NCBI GenBank assembly: GCA_051294375.1
Contig: CM119270.1
Coordinates: forward strand, 5,492,050-5,556,049
Length of the DNA: 64,000 bases
Direction: 5' to 3'
DNA from: Paraspadella gotoi
Taxonomy: Eukaryota; Chaetognatha
Position numbers and translations under genes: made by a program. Below are positions 43,436 to 55,053 of this stretch, one piece after another; position 1 is the first letter of the stretch; each line of letters opens with the position of its first letter. The notes beneath the pieces are model-generated. The model did not search any database, was not told the DNA's origin, and saw only the letters and a program-made list of their open reading frames with translations.

Positions 43436-46400
43436 TCACAACTCTCTCTTCTTCCTAATCTCCCACTCCTCTGCCTGTATCACCACCTCCTCCATCTCAT
43501 CGAAGGACTTCTGCACCTCATCCCAATCTTCATCCTTCAATCGATCCAAATCTTCCTTCTCGATCTCTCCGTCCGCGTCGACGTCTAGCCCTTGGAAGAC
43601 CCCCGTCGCGGAAGATGGCCAGGGCGCGTTCCTCGAAGGTGGCGGGTTTGTCTGGTGGTTGAGGGAAGGGAAATTGCAAATTCTTTTTTTTTTTAATGAT
43701 TAAATGATTACAATGATTAAAATTACCACAGCTAAGCAAAAAAACAAAGGTTGCAGGTTACTCTTTTTTTTTCAGAACAGAGTTTAGATAACTCATTGTA
43801 CTTTTTTCTACGAATAACTCACTTTTAAACGCGTAAGTATCGGAATAAATATCCGTCATTTGATGGAACCAAAATCTTTTCAAGGTCAACGGCGAAAATT
43901 CCCTGAGGAGTCTTCTCACGTGATCTCTCAGATTCGGAAGCCTTTCTTCTTCCCAGTCGATGTCGGCGGCAGTGAGGCTTTGATTCATGGAGTGGACGGC
44001 GGAGCAGGCGGAGATGTCTACCTTTTTAAGGGGATGGAAAGCTCAAGAAGCATCTTATGGTAGCGGTATTAGTTATCGAGTTTTTTCTTTCAAAAATGTT
44101 TCAAACCAAGAGTAATTCGCTGATTAATATTATTATATTGCTTTATAATGTCAAAATTTTTTTAAAGGATATTTTAAGTTCTTTTAATTGATTCTGATAA
44201 GTTGAGCAAAAAATGTAATTGCAACTACTAAAATTATCAGATGATAATGATAATTTTTTAAGGTTTTTCTTAATTTTTTAAAAAATATTTAAAAGAAAAG
44301 AATTATATTTTATGTAAACAACTTTTCATAAGCTATTTGAATCTGTTTAAAAAAAAGTTTTAACAAAATTTTAGAAGCAACATTTGAATAGAATCATTGA
44401 TTTATTTGTATTATTTACATGTTTTGGCTTTCGCTGCCAACCTTCATCAGCATCAATATAATATATAATATTGACGTTGATGAAGGCTTGCAGCTAAAGC
44501 GGAAACATGTAAATAATACAAATAAATCGTTGATTCTATACAAATTTTGCCTCTAATAAAAAACATTGAAAAAGAAAAGGATTACAATACAATAAAAAAA
44601 ATTTGAAATTTTCTATCTATAAATAAATATTAAAAAAATAATTATTAGTGCTTCTAGCCATCTTAGAAAATTTTGGTCCATTGAAAGTTTTCTCAGTAAT
44701 GTATAAAGTTTCATTTGGGAAGGTTCCCAAATCAACCTTCTGATCCACCCTACTTATGGTTAATTACTTCTCAGTTCTGCATTAAAATGACAAAATATTA
44801 CACGAAATGAGCCGAATTTACTATTTGATCATGTGACCCTAAATCTAAGTAATCATATTAACTAAAACGACTCTTTACCATTTTATTAATTATGCCACTG
44901 TGGCGGTATATATATACCGACCCACCACATTGAATTTTGGACCTTGTGATTGTTTTTTTAAAGGATCACGTGACCGCTGAATGTTTATATGCATGCACAT
45001 TTGCACATACATGCACTTTTCTACCAAAATGATAAGCATTTAAAACGTTAATGTGACAGACTGGCGGACAGACTGACCTTCCGCCACTTAGGTGACCTCG
45101 ATATACATTGTTGCTTCACGATTCTTTATAACTAAAACTTCATCAGTAATTAGACCCGATTTGCCGCGTCCCTGCTCCAGAAAAAGTTGACAGCGATGTT
45201 CCTTTCGAACGATCGTACTTGATGGATAAAGTTGGCGGGGATGAAAAGACAATCTCCGGCAGAAACATTCGCAAAAAAATATTCGGTCACTGACGACATG
45301 GTTGGGTATTTCGTGTAGTCGACAGCGTCAACATTGATTGTGGAATAAGAGCCATTGCTCTTATCTAATGGAACGTAGGGAAATCTGGACATGGGGCAAA
45401 ATGACTTACAGAAATTACTAAAGATATATATATTATTTAGCCCCTGATTGTAGAATCAAGGAAACGCCGGTTTATGTGTTGAGTATTACAATATTATATT
45501 ACAATGGCAAAAAGACAATTTCAAACGACATCTTACTTCATTGGATCGACGATGATGGTATTTTTTTCGCCCCTGACGACGCAATTGATGTTGTCTTGAT
45601 GATCGATGTGAACTAGACCGACGGTTCCGCCTCTCGACATCCAAAATAGATTTGCCGCCAGAAAAGGGAAAAATTCGGGACACTGCATGACAAATACAAA
45701 AAAAATAATAATAAATGAACAAAATTGAAAGGATAAACTAGTTAACTCTGCCTGAATAGCGCCGGGTAGCGGAATGTCTTTGCGAAGCTGCGCGGGAGTA
45801 TTAGTGACAACGTACAATGGAACTTCCTTGTAAATGTCGAGAATGATGTTGAATGGAACCGAGAGGACCTCCTGATCACGTGATTCTTTTTGAGCCGTCT
45901 CAACAGTCATGGTGGTGCTCATGAGATCTTTGAGGCTCCTTTGGTTAAAAATATTCGGAATGGGATCTCAAAATGAATATCAATTTCATGTAGTGCATTT
46001 AAGAAAATAAACTGGTAGGAAATTGCAATTTTATCAACTACTACGGTATATGTCCAATGTCTATAATACGTATGAAATCGAAAAAGTCCATTAACAGAGT
46101 AAATAAGTTCTGTTGATTGTTACCTATAATTCATTAGAATTAAAGGAAAAAATTTATTCATCAAGTTCATTCATCAAATAATTTAAGTAGACAATTAAAT
46201 ATTGTTACATAAACGGTTTGTGCAACAATAATAATTCAAGATTTTATTTCACTATTTGACCACAAACAGTGAAGTCATTTTGTCGAATATATTTTATATA
46301 TATTATTGTTGATTTATTAATTTACCTAAAGTCATCGTCTTCCCAGAGCTTAAAAGCCCTCGTTTCGTTGAAGCCCCCTCTGAAGATGAGGGGACGGCGG

Positions 46401-46705
46401 GGGACCAAGAAGTCTGAGAAGAAAACCGAAGGAGGTAGAAACCCCCTTCTCTCCTCGACGGGGATGCGGGTTCCTGCCTTAGGGTGGCCGAAGGGAAGGA
46501 AGTGACCTGAAGCAAAGTTATCATTGAGCGAACTTTATAACAGGATTATTATTATCATAGAGAAGGAACATTAATACGACTCACCTGGGTGCGGATTCTC
46601 GTCGGTTCGTACATTATCCGTGATCGCCACCAGCAACAGCGAGTAATGTACGATTGAGTTAAAAAATGGTGGCGTCAGAAGAAAAGTTTTTAAAGCGTTT
46701 TTCAT
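43436..46705 (-). CDS. ER-lumenal JmjC oxygenase with EF-hand and KREL (paralogue 2, one-base frame break)
   Basis: Seven exons on the minus strand: 46705-46585, 46506-46326, 45938-45752, 45682-45537, 45384-45156, 44021-43823, 43651-43436. Exon 1 has an N-terminal hydrophobic segment (HYSLLLVAIT) ending ENPHPG. The JmjC core shows WMSRGGTVGLVHIDHQDN (HxD) and GDCLFIPANFIHQV. The last exon needs one base fewer in a G5 run (43600-43604, C on the plus strand). With that it reads the EF-hand loop DVDADGEIEKED and ends KKREL, a KDEL-type retrieval signal. Without it the protein ends in an Arg-rich out-of-frame tail. Exon 5 ends at a weak donor, CGG|GTCTAA, which if unspliced gives a stop at once and no EF-hand. 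The intron after exon 3 starts with GC, as in paralogue 1. Confidence 0.88.
44390..44545. mobile_element. Small fold-back element (about 70-bp arms)
   Basis: GAATCATTGATTTATTTGTA...ACATG...CTTCATCA is followed by its reverse complement (TGATGAAGGC...ACATGT...ACAAATAAATCGTTGATTC). It lies in an intron of JmjC paralogue 2. The outer words resemble those of the larger fold-back element at 22468-23885. Confidence 0.8.
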
Positions 46706-47423
46706 TTCGACTAATAATCATGATCTAAAACCCACCAGCGCCTGCAAAATTTTATTTTAAGGGAGAACTAAAAATGGCCTCGACCATGACAATTTTCAAA
46801 TTAATACGCAAGTTTAAAAACATTTACAATTAAAATTTTAAAAAATAAAGGTTTTTATTAAATAATTCATACAAAATATCGAGATTGGTTTATTTCATTA
46901 AACTTTGCATTCGAAATACAAATCATTTCTATGGTAAGAAAGAGTAAGGAGGAAAAAGGAGGAAAAAGCAGATGAGGGTGAAAATCAGAGAGAGAGAGAG
47001 AGACAGAGAGAGACAGAGAGAGAGAGAAGGAAAAAGAGAGACTCTCAAAAACTTCAAGTTCAAAGAAAACATCTTGTTAAGGTATAGTTGCCGCTAAAAA
47101 ACCATTGTCAGCAGAATATTGGAATCCGGTATCAATAGAATCTAAAATTTATGATAAGACAGATTTTATCGAAAAGGAAAGTAAAAACAACTAAATATGT
47201 TCATTTCGTCTTTTCATCCTGTTGAATTCGCCGTATGCGAACGAAAAATTTGTTCAGGGAAAATCAATAAAATGAAGAAAAAAAATTACTTAAATCGCGA
47301 ATTCCAAAGCGGTTAACGTTAAAACTATTCATTTTCGGTTTTACCCCATTTTATGCTGATGAAATTCTTTTCAATTAATTGCCTTTCGAAATTTCCTCTT
47401 TTTCTTTTGTTTCTTTTATTCAT

Positions 47424-48252
47424 TTATATCACTCCTACAACTCTTCTTCTAAAAATCGAGCGACGCCTGATGAGGAATTCCTCGGGATTAGATCCTAAAA
47501 TAAAGATGGCGAAGAGACAGTAATTATTGTTATGTGTTAGTGACAGAACCGTTCAAGCACTTATTAAGCAGTCCCTGACCTTCGGATCAGGCTGTAACAC
47601 CATGTTACAGGCGGGTTAAGCGCCCCGTCCCTCTTAACTGCTAGGCGGCCACCGGGCTAGAACCCCGGACCTTTGGGTTGGGAACTTGGGAGGCGAATGA
47701 CTTTCCTCCGGCACCAATGGCCGCTGATGAACGGTTGGTGGATTTTAGTCCACCATATGATGATGATTTTTTAAGGTTTTCCCAATTTTGACTCGCTTAT
47801 CATCAAAATATTGAAAAAAGAATTATACTTTGTGTAAACAACTTTTCATAAGCTATTTGAATCTGTTTTTAAAAGTATAAAATTTTTTAAACAAAATTTT
47901 GACATTTCCTATCTATAAATAAATATTAAAAAATTAATTACTTGTGCTTCTAGCCATATTAGAAAATTTTGGTCCATTGAAAGTTTTCTCAGAGATGTAA
48001 GAGGTTCCCAAATCAAACTTCTGACCCACCCCATTAACATTGATTGGCCATACCCCTAGATCTTTTTCTCTCCCTCCCCTCACTTCCCCTTCCCTCACCA
48101 GTGTATTGCTTCAATGCTTCTCTCAGCTTTGTCCGAACGTTCCCGTCGTCATTGGCGCCAATAGCGGCGTCATTTTCCTTCGGTTGCGCTTGACAGAAAA
48201 CTAATGCAGCGGCGATGACGATGATCGTCATGTAGGATTTGATAGTCAACAT
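47424..48252 (-). CDS. Small secreted precursor with basic C-terminal tail (peptide P4)
   Basis: Two exons: 48252-48099 and 47494-47424 (stop 47424-47426), phase 1, GT-AG. Exon 1 carries a signal peptide (MTIIVIAAALVFCQAQ), an acidic stretch, and ends TKLREALKQYTG. Exon 2 is 71 bases and encodes SNPEEFLIRRRSIFRRR followed by VVGVI. The exon pair has the same structure as P2 (49008-49569). The basic RRRSIFRRR block contains many dibasic sites, so it may be a cleaved cationic peptide, for example antimicrobial, matrix-binding or regulatory. No database family is recognised. The 604-base intron holds a SINE-A copy and part of an AT-rich repeat. Confidence 0.7.
47511..47757 (-). repeat. SINE-A copy in intron of peptide gene P4
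   Basis: Full-length-looking copy: tail (GAAGAGACAGTAATTATTG) at the left, hairpin TGGTGGATTTTAGTCCACCA at the right. Its tail ends 17 bases from the acceptor of P4 exon 2. Confidence 0.85.
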
Positions 48253-48549
48253 CGCGATTGAAATTAAATCGAAATTTAATATTTTACGAGGATTATTAAT
48301 TTACTGAAGCGCAAAAAAAAATCAATATGAAATTACTTTCTCGGTCATTGATACAGATTTGAAATAAAAAACACCCTTGGCAGTTCAATTTAAAAAAAAA
48401 GGCCGCATTTATCTTTTAAAACAATTTCGTTTATCCGCAGTTTCTAAAAATGACGAATCGTTTAAAATTTTGCCCTCGTTTTTACCAGTTTTAAGTTATT
48501 AGAACCGGTTTGACAAAATCTTAAATAGGGTTGAACAATCTCAGCGATA

Positions 48550-48605
48550 TCAGCCCCTTCGAAAGATAGACCGACGCTTACTTCGTAAGGTTTCCGGATC
48601 CGAAC
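48550..48605 (-). CDS. Orphan or alternative second exon of the basic-peptide family (P3)
   Basis: After an acceptor TTTATCTTCAG, a phase-1 frame encodes GSDPETLRSKRRSIFRRG and then a stop (48550-48552). It is clearly homologous to P2 exon 2 (GSDPETFRNKRRSVFRR) and P4 exon 2. No signal-peptide exon lies between it and P2 exon 2. It may be an alternative terminal exon of P2, or what is left of a duplicated gene. Confidence 0.6.
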
Positions 48606-48794
48606 CTGAAGATAAAAAAAAGTTCTGTTGTACTTACAAATTGTACCGAAATAAAACGCATTTCAGCTGTTTTTATGAGCAAAATTTTAAAAAAATGCAT
48701 TTCTTTATGCCGTAAATAGACTTTAGGAATCACCAGGAGGTCAGCTTTTTTAATCTGAACTTCATTTTTCCTCATATTCCAGTTGATTTGGGGT

Positions 48795-48907
48795 TAATTT
48801 TACTTGAGCCGACCGAGGTTAGGGTTAAGAGTAGTTTAGGTTAGGGGTGGTTATTTTTAAGTGGTTTTTTAAAAGACACCAAAACCGCGGTCGGCGAAAG
48901 TAAAATT
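48795..48907. mobile_element. MITE-like element with GCCGACC ends, copy 3
   Basis: Inverted ends TTTTACTTGAGCCGACC and GGTCGGCGAAAGTAAAA around GGTTAGGG-type sequence. It lies between P2 exon 2 and the orphan exon P3. Confidence 0.6.
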
Positions 48908-49007
48908 TGAATGACAGTTTATCTTAAGAGAAAGCTCGTTATTATCGGTTTTAAGTTAGTAAAACTAGTTTGAAAATATTTAAAATGATCAATCGAGGAG
49001 CTCAACC

Positions 49008-49569
49008 TTAGCCATTTCTGCGTCTTCTACGAAAGACGGAACGACGCTTATTTCTGAAAGTTTCCGGGTCCGAACCTAAAAATAAAAGTTTTATTTAGAT
49101 TTTTTTTCTTAATTAAAACATTTATAACATTTTATAAGAATGACGCAGCGAAATTGAAGGTCGTAAGCTCCCTAAAGCAAACGAACAAAATGGCGGCAAA
49201 ATTTTTATTTGTCCAATCTAAAATGCATTTTACATCTTGTTTTTAAACGATTCCTCCTTCCAGGACCCCTACCTCCCCTCACCCTCTCAACTCACCATTG
49301 TAATAATTCTTCAAGACTTCCCTCAGCCTCGTCACGACATCCTCCTCGGATTCCTCATCGACGGCTTCCCTGCCAGCGCCGTTCCCAGCTTCGCCTCGTT
49401 CGCCGATTTTGCCGTCGTCTTGACCGGCGACTTCTCCATCTACATCCGGGCCGTATTTGCGGTTGCCAGAGACTTGGTGCCGACGGGTTAAGCCATCTCC
49501 GCCGTCGAGGTAAACGAAGGCCAAAACGGCGAAGATCGTGACGACGAGAGATATTTTCAGGGAAATCAT
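49008..49569 (-). CDS. Small secreted precursor with basic C-terminal tail (peptide P2)
   Basis: Two exons: 49569-49296 and 49075-49008 (stop 49008-49010), phase 1, GT-AG (G|GTGAGT and TTTTTAG|G). ATG at 49569 opens a signal peptide (SLKISLVVTIFAVLAFVYL), followed by a Gly/Asp/Glu-rich pro-region with an RR and a GNRK site, and by EEDVVTRLREVLKNYYNG at the exon end. Exon 2 encodes SDPETFRNKRRSVFRRRRRNG. Acidic pro-region plus basic end is typical of precursors in which the pro-part neutralises a cationic peptide. Intron 220 bases. The start was chosen because an earlier in-frame position has no ATG. Confidence 0.72.
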
Positions 49570-49888
49570 GATTAAAAACAAAAAATTTTGAGCGGCTGAA
49601 AATGAAACTCACTTGCGTTAAACGTACGAATAGTAATTAATCAATTTCAGTAACTTAAATACTAAAAACAAATAGGAATTCCAGAGAAAATAAGACATAA
49701 AACATATTTAACCTATAAAGAGGAGTAAAAACCATATAAAAGGTTTGTAAAATTGTATATAAAGCTCTATTAAGCTTTTCACGAATTCTAAATCAAGTAG
49801 AAAAAATAAAACAGTTTTTAGCAGTCGGTTTAGACTTTAGTCGTTTCATAAGACTAAAATAAGGCATAAGACTGAAAGGCCCCGATTT

Positions 49889-50323
49889 TCAATCGTAGAC
49901 GCTTTTTAAGGGACGCTTCCGTCGAGGAAGCGCATCCTTCCGTAGCGACGACCAGGACGGGCCACTTCTGTAGCCCCTAGACGCATGAGCTCTTGAGGTA
50001 AAGCCTGATGTCAACGACCCACGATGTTCGCGGATCGGGGCGCTTGGTTGGTTCGGGAAAGACGACCCTGGTATAAATAAGATGGCATTTTTTTGTTTGC
50101 TTTATTTCTTACTCTACTAAAACGCTAGCGGTTCACTTACTCCCCCCTCACCATCGAATTCGCTCCATTGACCGCCCAGGCTTTGAATGATTCTGTTCCA
50201 ATCGTGATTCCACGTTTCTTCTCTCTCATCGTTGCTCTTCGCGGCGAACGCTTCGTCGCTGAGGCAAACGGCGAAGACGACGACGAACGCGGCGATCGCC
50301 GCTGAGACTTTGATGAGCTTCAT
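49889..50323 (-). CDS. Small secreted precursor, probable family member (peptide P1)
   Basis: Exon 1 (50323-50152) has ATG, a strong signal peptide (AAIAAFVVVFAVCLS) and an acidic pro-region ending WNRIIQSLGGQWSEFDG at a phase-1 donor, as in P2 and P4. The second exon is uncertain. Acceptor 50005 gives a 39-residue end containing PRRKRPLKSVYD (stop at 49889). Acceptor 49968 gives EVARPGRRYGRMRFLDGSVP (stop at 49906). Both are basic. Homology to the RRSIF tail is weak in either case. Transcript data would decide. Confidence 0.55.
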
Positions 50324-51494
50324 CGCCGAGAGAATCGTGATACGCGAGGTCAACGAGGAGAATGATCTAAAAAGACTACGTGGATAATTAGGATGGAAAT
50401 CATTCAGATACGCTTCAACATGATCGAAAGTTGAAAAAGAAAGCGTAAGAGTCGAGGTACGCAGCGACACTATTTCGAAATGTGTAAATGTATACGAAAT
50501 AAAAAGAAAATTTTGTCAGGAAAAATGAAAGCTCGAAGAGATTTTACAATTTATTTTTAAAATTTTATAGAATCAAATAAAGAAGACGCTCAGGTTATTT
50601 GCTTAAAGACCTGATAAGGTTATATAAGCCAAAAGGATTAGCTTTTGTGTCCATCAAATGGTTGATCCTGTAAAAACTCCGATCCAAAGTTTGACGTTAG
50701 GTTTGTTTTTTTTTCGATCAACCATTGATTCTTTCTTTTTATTTCCTTCATTATGTACCTCTCAAAGATTAGACTGTTTTATTTCATAAGTTAAATCGCT
50801 AACGTTTTCCAGTGAATAAACTAGGGATGGCTTTCCGACAAATTAACGGACCTTATATTAGTAGAAATCTATTATGAAATTAAATTCAATAGGGGCGGGG
50901 GTTCAAAACTTTAGTCTTGAAGTCTACTTTTAGGTAAAAAAAGATTTTGATGGATTCTGATAGAGCATAAAAAGTTAAATAAAAAATATAACTACAACTT
51001 TCACAAATTTTTATGTTTTCTTGGTCAAAATGAAGAAAAAGTAATGAAATTATCAAAAAATGATGATGATGATGATTATAAATAGTTTTTCATATTTTTC
51101 ACACACTTATGATCAAAATATCGAAAAACGAATTATACTTTGTGTAGACAACTTTTTGCAAGCTACCTGAATCCGATCTTAAAAATAAAAAAATCCGAAA
51201 ACAATTTTTAGCCTTTCCTATTTATAAATAAATATTAAAAAATTAATATATGGAGAATGGAGTAATATTAAAAGTTTTTGTCTATTCAATTTTTTTTTCA
51301 ATGTCTAAATTTTCGTTTGAGCAGGTGCTTAATTCCAATTTCTTAACCACCTTACTAAGTTAGGCTCCCCCTAATATTAGCTCTGCCTTTGCCATTCGCC
51401 CTTACCGATCGGCTGAGGAGCTTTCCCTCAATTCGACAATTTTCGATTTTATTGTTAATTCGTGTAAGAATTCAGGTTTGAAGAAATGAGCGCG

Positions 51495-51578
<84 letters not shown>

Positions 51579-52814
51579 GGTTACTTCCATAATTAGTTTT
51601 TTATGAGGTGCTGCTTCAAAACTAATCATAGTAGACAGAAGGTTCCTCAGTCTCAATAGATCGATAGGTTGAAAGATATCTTTAAATCAATTTCTTGCTT
51701 TAACTCTAAAATCTATATTTAGATTTGGATTAACGAATCGGTCAAGTTCGAAATGAACAAACATGCACTAGAATACATAACATTGAAATGCGAACGCTTA
51801 ATATAATACAACGTGAACGCCCGCTCTTCAAAGTAGATTGACCATATGGAGTTTCAAGCTACAATAATCATGCTTGTACTCAAAGAACGAATATTCATGG
51901 GGAGGGGGAAAAGCGGGCGCACTGGTTATCCGAACACGACATTTCCGAATACGAACTCCGTCCAGCGAGTAAAAAAGTTTTTCAAACATGAAAATTGGAA
52001 CAGAAGTTTTTGTTTGTTTTTTTCTTCTTCCTTAAATTTTCCTCTTCCTATTTTATTTATTTTTTTTTTTTGCGTTTTAATTGTTTCGCTTCGTTATGTT
52101 TAAAATAAAGATTGATAAAGATTGATAAAGAAACGAATTTAATTTTACGAGACATCAGAATCAAAACTAAAGCTACCGAAAAAAAAACAACAACAAAAAA
52201 CAGGAATACAACAAAGCCGAGAACTTTTTCTAAAATCATGGATTACTTTTATTTTGAAACCACGAAATGGAAGAAAAAAAAGTTTATTCAAGCTAAGTAT
52301 ATATTTTTAATGTTTTAAAAATATTTCAGTTTCTAGTTAAAAGTTTTAGTTGTATAATATATATAATTACTCGCTTTGGGCGTTTAAAAGAAATGTATCA
52401 ATAAAATAAGTTATATCTTAATAGCGACTGATAAGTAACCTTTCAACCCCCCTCCCCCAAAAAATATCCGTTTTAATATTTCATGAGAACGAAGGCAAGA
52501 TAAGAATTACTTCGCTCCAATAATTTCTTGAAATTAAGGTCAGGGGTAAATAGATGCGACGAACACGATTAATATAAACATGACCCCGAAAAAAGAAGAA
52601 AACCGTGTCCCGCCGTTGGTGGACTTAGTGATCGTTCCTGTCTTCTCTCTCTCTCTCTCTCTCTCTCATTCTCTCTCTCTTCTCTCTCTCTCCTGGTATT
52701 TTTCACAACCTTGTTCTTCCCTGCTCCAATACTTTATAAATTTTAAGCTTCTTTTCCTACCATTTATTTTTAATTTGCATACATACTCCTAATTCAGTTC
52801 TTTAACTACAAAAC
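50324..52814. other. Gene-free AT-rich region
   Basis: No exon supported. Contains a repeat (51057-51360) also present at 44240-44350, 44590-44760 and 47757-48030 (shared words TTATACTTTGTGTAAACAACTTTT and TATTTATAAATAAATATTAAAAAATTAAT), a CT run at 51498-51576 and another near 52643-52690. Confidence 0.6.
51498..51576. repeat. (CT)n microsatellite
   Basis: Perfect dinucleotide run of nearly 80 bases. Confidence 0.95.
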
Positions 52815-52839
52815 NNNNNNNNNNNNNNNNNNNNNNNNN
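52815..52839. other. Assembly gap (25 N)
   Basis: Short fixed-size gap that cuts into a MITE copy whose remaining part is 52840-53098. Confidence 0.99.
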
Positions 52840-53097
52840 TAACATTAAAATATCATATAACATAATTTTATAAAAGTTTCTTAGTTTTTTACAGCGAATC
52901 CAAATTCAGTTCTTAAAAATAAAAAAAAATTATTTTGAAATTTGACGATTTTATAAGGATATTACTACATAAATAATTGAATTTGCTATACTGTTATGCT
53001 AAAATTTTTTTTTAAAAGGATTTAAAATTTATTAATTATATGTCCATAGCAGCAAAAAAATAATGTTCAATCACTCAATCTTTTCATCACTCCACCC

Positions 53098-53782
53098 TAC
53101 TACTTAGGACCCAGGTTGTCTTTTATCATTAAAAATATACGGATTTTAATGATTAAAATGCTTGAAAGAACATTGATAATTTAAAGCGAAAATCACGATC
53201 ATCACCAAAAAGATTAATGCAGCTTCGCTTCGAGGCTGCGAAGACCAATCAGAGAATCGGAACCTGAAATTAACGGCGAATTCGATTAAATCGTTTGAAT
53301 ACGAATCCTGATTTTGGATCCGGAAAGAAAATAAAAGTTGAAAAAAAATTGAAAAAGCGGGCTTAATTTCGTCGTCGTCGTCGTCGTCGTGTCGTCGTCT
53401 TGCTCGAGGTCTTTGTCTTCATTTTCATTCAGCGAACGAAAAAGAATCAAAGTAACAAAATCAACGAAGCTAAATGTCGGAATCATTAGCGGTCACAGCA
53501 AAATTTCTAAATTAACCAAGAAATTGATAATAAGAATGTCAAAAGCTTAGCTATTGTACAGTCCCATCTCTGGCTTTGAAAGAACGTCCCTGGCTAACAT
53601 CTTGGCTTAGTAACGACATAAGGGTCAACAAGTAAAATCTTTCTGGTCCAGCAGCAACTTTTATTGGGTCCTGCAGCAACATCACCAACAACCGAGTCGC
53701 TTTCTTCGTCCCAACTCGGAATTCTAACGAAATCAAAGACCCAAGTTTTAGCGGTCAATTAATCTTGGGATGGTGAAAAACC

Positions 53783-53859
<77 letters not shown>

Positions 53860-53938
53860 GCTGAGATAAAAAGGAATGGAAAATAGGGAGAAAAATAGAG
53901 AGAGATCTTTGAGAGGGAATGCGAGCAAGAGAAGGGAG

Positions 53939-54020
<82 letters not shown>

Positions 54021-54994
54021 AGAGACGCAAAAACAGGCCACATCGAAAGAGGAATTGGCGGCGCGAGAAAAAAAAAAATGGGAGAAGACGAATCGAGTGT
54101 TGGAGTGAAGGATTGGAACAACGACGACGATTAAGACGACGACGACGACGGACGACGGACCTAAAAAAAAAAACAATCTCGACAAACTCGATTAACAATA
54201 AAAAATCAATGAACAAAGTTAACACTCAAAGTACTATTGTATTACAGATAAAAAGGCTTTCAAGTTTCTTACTTTTGATATTATTTTTTTCTGCTACTAA
54301 TAAAAAGTATATATACATATAATATATAATATAATATCCCAATATTCGCGCTAATTTATTACCCAGTTCCCATCTTTTCGAAATGGTAATTACAACTGGC
54401 CATAACTATGCGAGTCAAAAAGAGAGAGAAAAACGCAAAAGTCAGTTGGTTCGCTTATTTACAGTCCCAACCCACGTTTGACCCTTGCACTTGGCTAACT
54501 GGAAAAGAAAAAGAAAAGGGATAAGATGGGGATCGAAGCGTCTTGACTGCATACGAGACTGCACATTGTGCACTGTGCACAATGTGCGATCAAAATCCGA
54601 TTTCTTTTAGAAGAATTAGGTCTGTTTTAAGCCTATGTTTACAAATGTGCAATTGTGGTACTGTGGACTATTGAAATTAAACGTGACGATAGTTAAACTT
54701 TTTTAATTTTTTAATATCCAATACTAGAGCACCCAATATCGAATATCCCATATCCAATCCAACATTCGACACAGTTAAAGATGTTTAAACAAATGAGAAA
54801 ATGAACTGAAAACAAACGAAGGAGGAGGATGAAGGAAGAAGAGGAGGAGTAGGATGAGGAAGAAGAGGAGGAGGAGGAGGAGGAGGAGGGGTGAAAACTT
54901 GCGTTCAGCGTCAATGTATGCGGAGATGAAATTGCTTGTGAATTTAAAACGATCAGAGGGAGAAGTGAGGGAGGCAGAAAGGGAGGAAGGAGGA

Positions 54995-55053
<59 letters not shown>

